Below, piece by piece: positions 63,459-64,000 of a DNA stretch of 64,000 nucleotides. The DNA lies in assembly GCF_949628265.1 (NCBI RefSeq), contig NC_088789.1:12454886-12518885 (forward strand). The letters are read 5' to 3'. The position numbers and the translations under genes were made by a program. This stretch comes from Cloeon dipterum (lineage: Eukaryota > Arthropoda > Insecta > Ephemeroptera > Baetidae). Every line of letters starts with the position of its first letter. Positions within the stretch are counted from its first letter, which is position 1. The notes below the pieces were generated by a model. The model had not been told where the DNA came from. It was given only the letters and a program-made list of their open reading frames with translations, and searched no databases.

Positions 63459-64000
63459 GTAAAAAATTTACGTTTTTAAATATAAAATAAGTCAAGATTT
63501 AAAATCATTCAATTAATTATATAAGGTTGAGAAGTAAACTTTGCTTTAAAACACCAAAAATCTTATTATCAGGTGTTTAAAAATCTTTATTGCTAGTTTT
63601 AATAGTTTTCAGTTATTTTTGATCCTAACAAAGCACAAAAGTTCTTAAAAATAAAAATACATTACGGAAACATTTCTACTGTGTTGGCTGAAAAACAAAT
63701 CTGGTCGTCAATTTTCTGCCTAAATATATCACAATTGTCACAAAATTTCTCAAATATTTGCAAAAAAATTTAAATAAGATGAAAATCTGTGCACTACGAT
63801 GCGGGAAAATCTAGCAGACAGGTGTATTATATATGCAACTTTATATTCTTATGACTTTTGCATTGGGCTTTAGACTCAAATGTTAATATTTTGTATATGA
63901 ATCATCAGCAGGGAAAATTGATTTATACTCCATTCGCCCCACGCACCCAGTATAGGAGAAAACGGGGTATTTTGTGCAACATAATGAACACTTTATTTTT
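63459..64000. other. Intron of the CD36-family gene running to the window edge
   Basis: AT-rich DNA after the last visible coding exon (donor GTAAAA at 63459). No further exon with the expected CD36 C-terminal features was seen before the end, so the remaining exons lie outside the window. Confidence 0.6.

Overview
The window is animal nuclear DNA, almost certainly from an insect. Genes are split by short introns (mostly 50-120 bp) with GT/AG borders, and coding exons stand out as GC-richer islands in AT-rich surroundings. Two genes carry arthropod-type ZAD zinc-binding domains, one encodes a BMP ligand of the Gbb/BMP5-8 class, and one encodes Patronin. No bacterial or organellar feature was seen. 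The species cannot be named from the sequence.

Layout. Positions 1 to about 12,490 contain no supported gene; they hold a long CT microsatellite and two long perfect palindromes. Patronin (microtubule minus-end protector) occupies 13,565-38,167 on the minus strand. Its main body lies at 13.6-23.5 kb, and its first coding exon is 14.5 kb upstream at 37,973-38,167. From 39,195 to 42,109 (plus) lies a ZAD-type zinc-finger gene. A complete seven-exon BMP ligand gene (gbb-like) lies at 43,022-45,261 (minus). Across a roughly 0.6 kb divergent promoter region from it starts a seven-exon gene at 45,871-49,896 (plus) encoding a THAP-ZAD-multi-C2H2 fusion. MED11 (51,075-51,689, plus) and PDCD10/CCM3 (52,599-54,612, minus) converge tail to tail. 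A MITE-like inverted-repeat element sits at 55,435-55,740. A CD36/SCARB-family receptor gene begins at 59,368 (plus) and runs off the right edge.

The genes do not form one pathway. They are a cytoskeletal protein, a secreted morphogen, two probable DNA-binding factors, a Mediator subunit, a STRIPAK/GCKIII-kinase adaptor and a lipid or scavenger receptor. Linkage here is organisational: divergent pairs (Patronin/ZAD gene, gbb-like/THAP-ZAD gene) and a convergent pair (MED11/PDCD10).

All exon borders were read by eye from splice consensus, reading-frame phase and family knowledge. Every joined frame listed closes in phase. No database search or RNA evidence was available.
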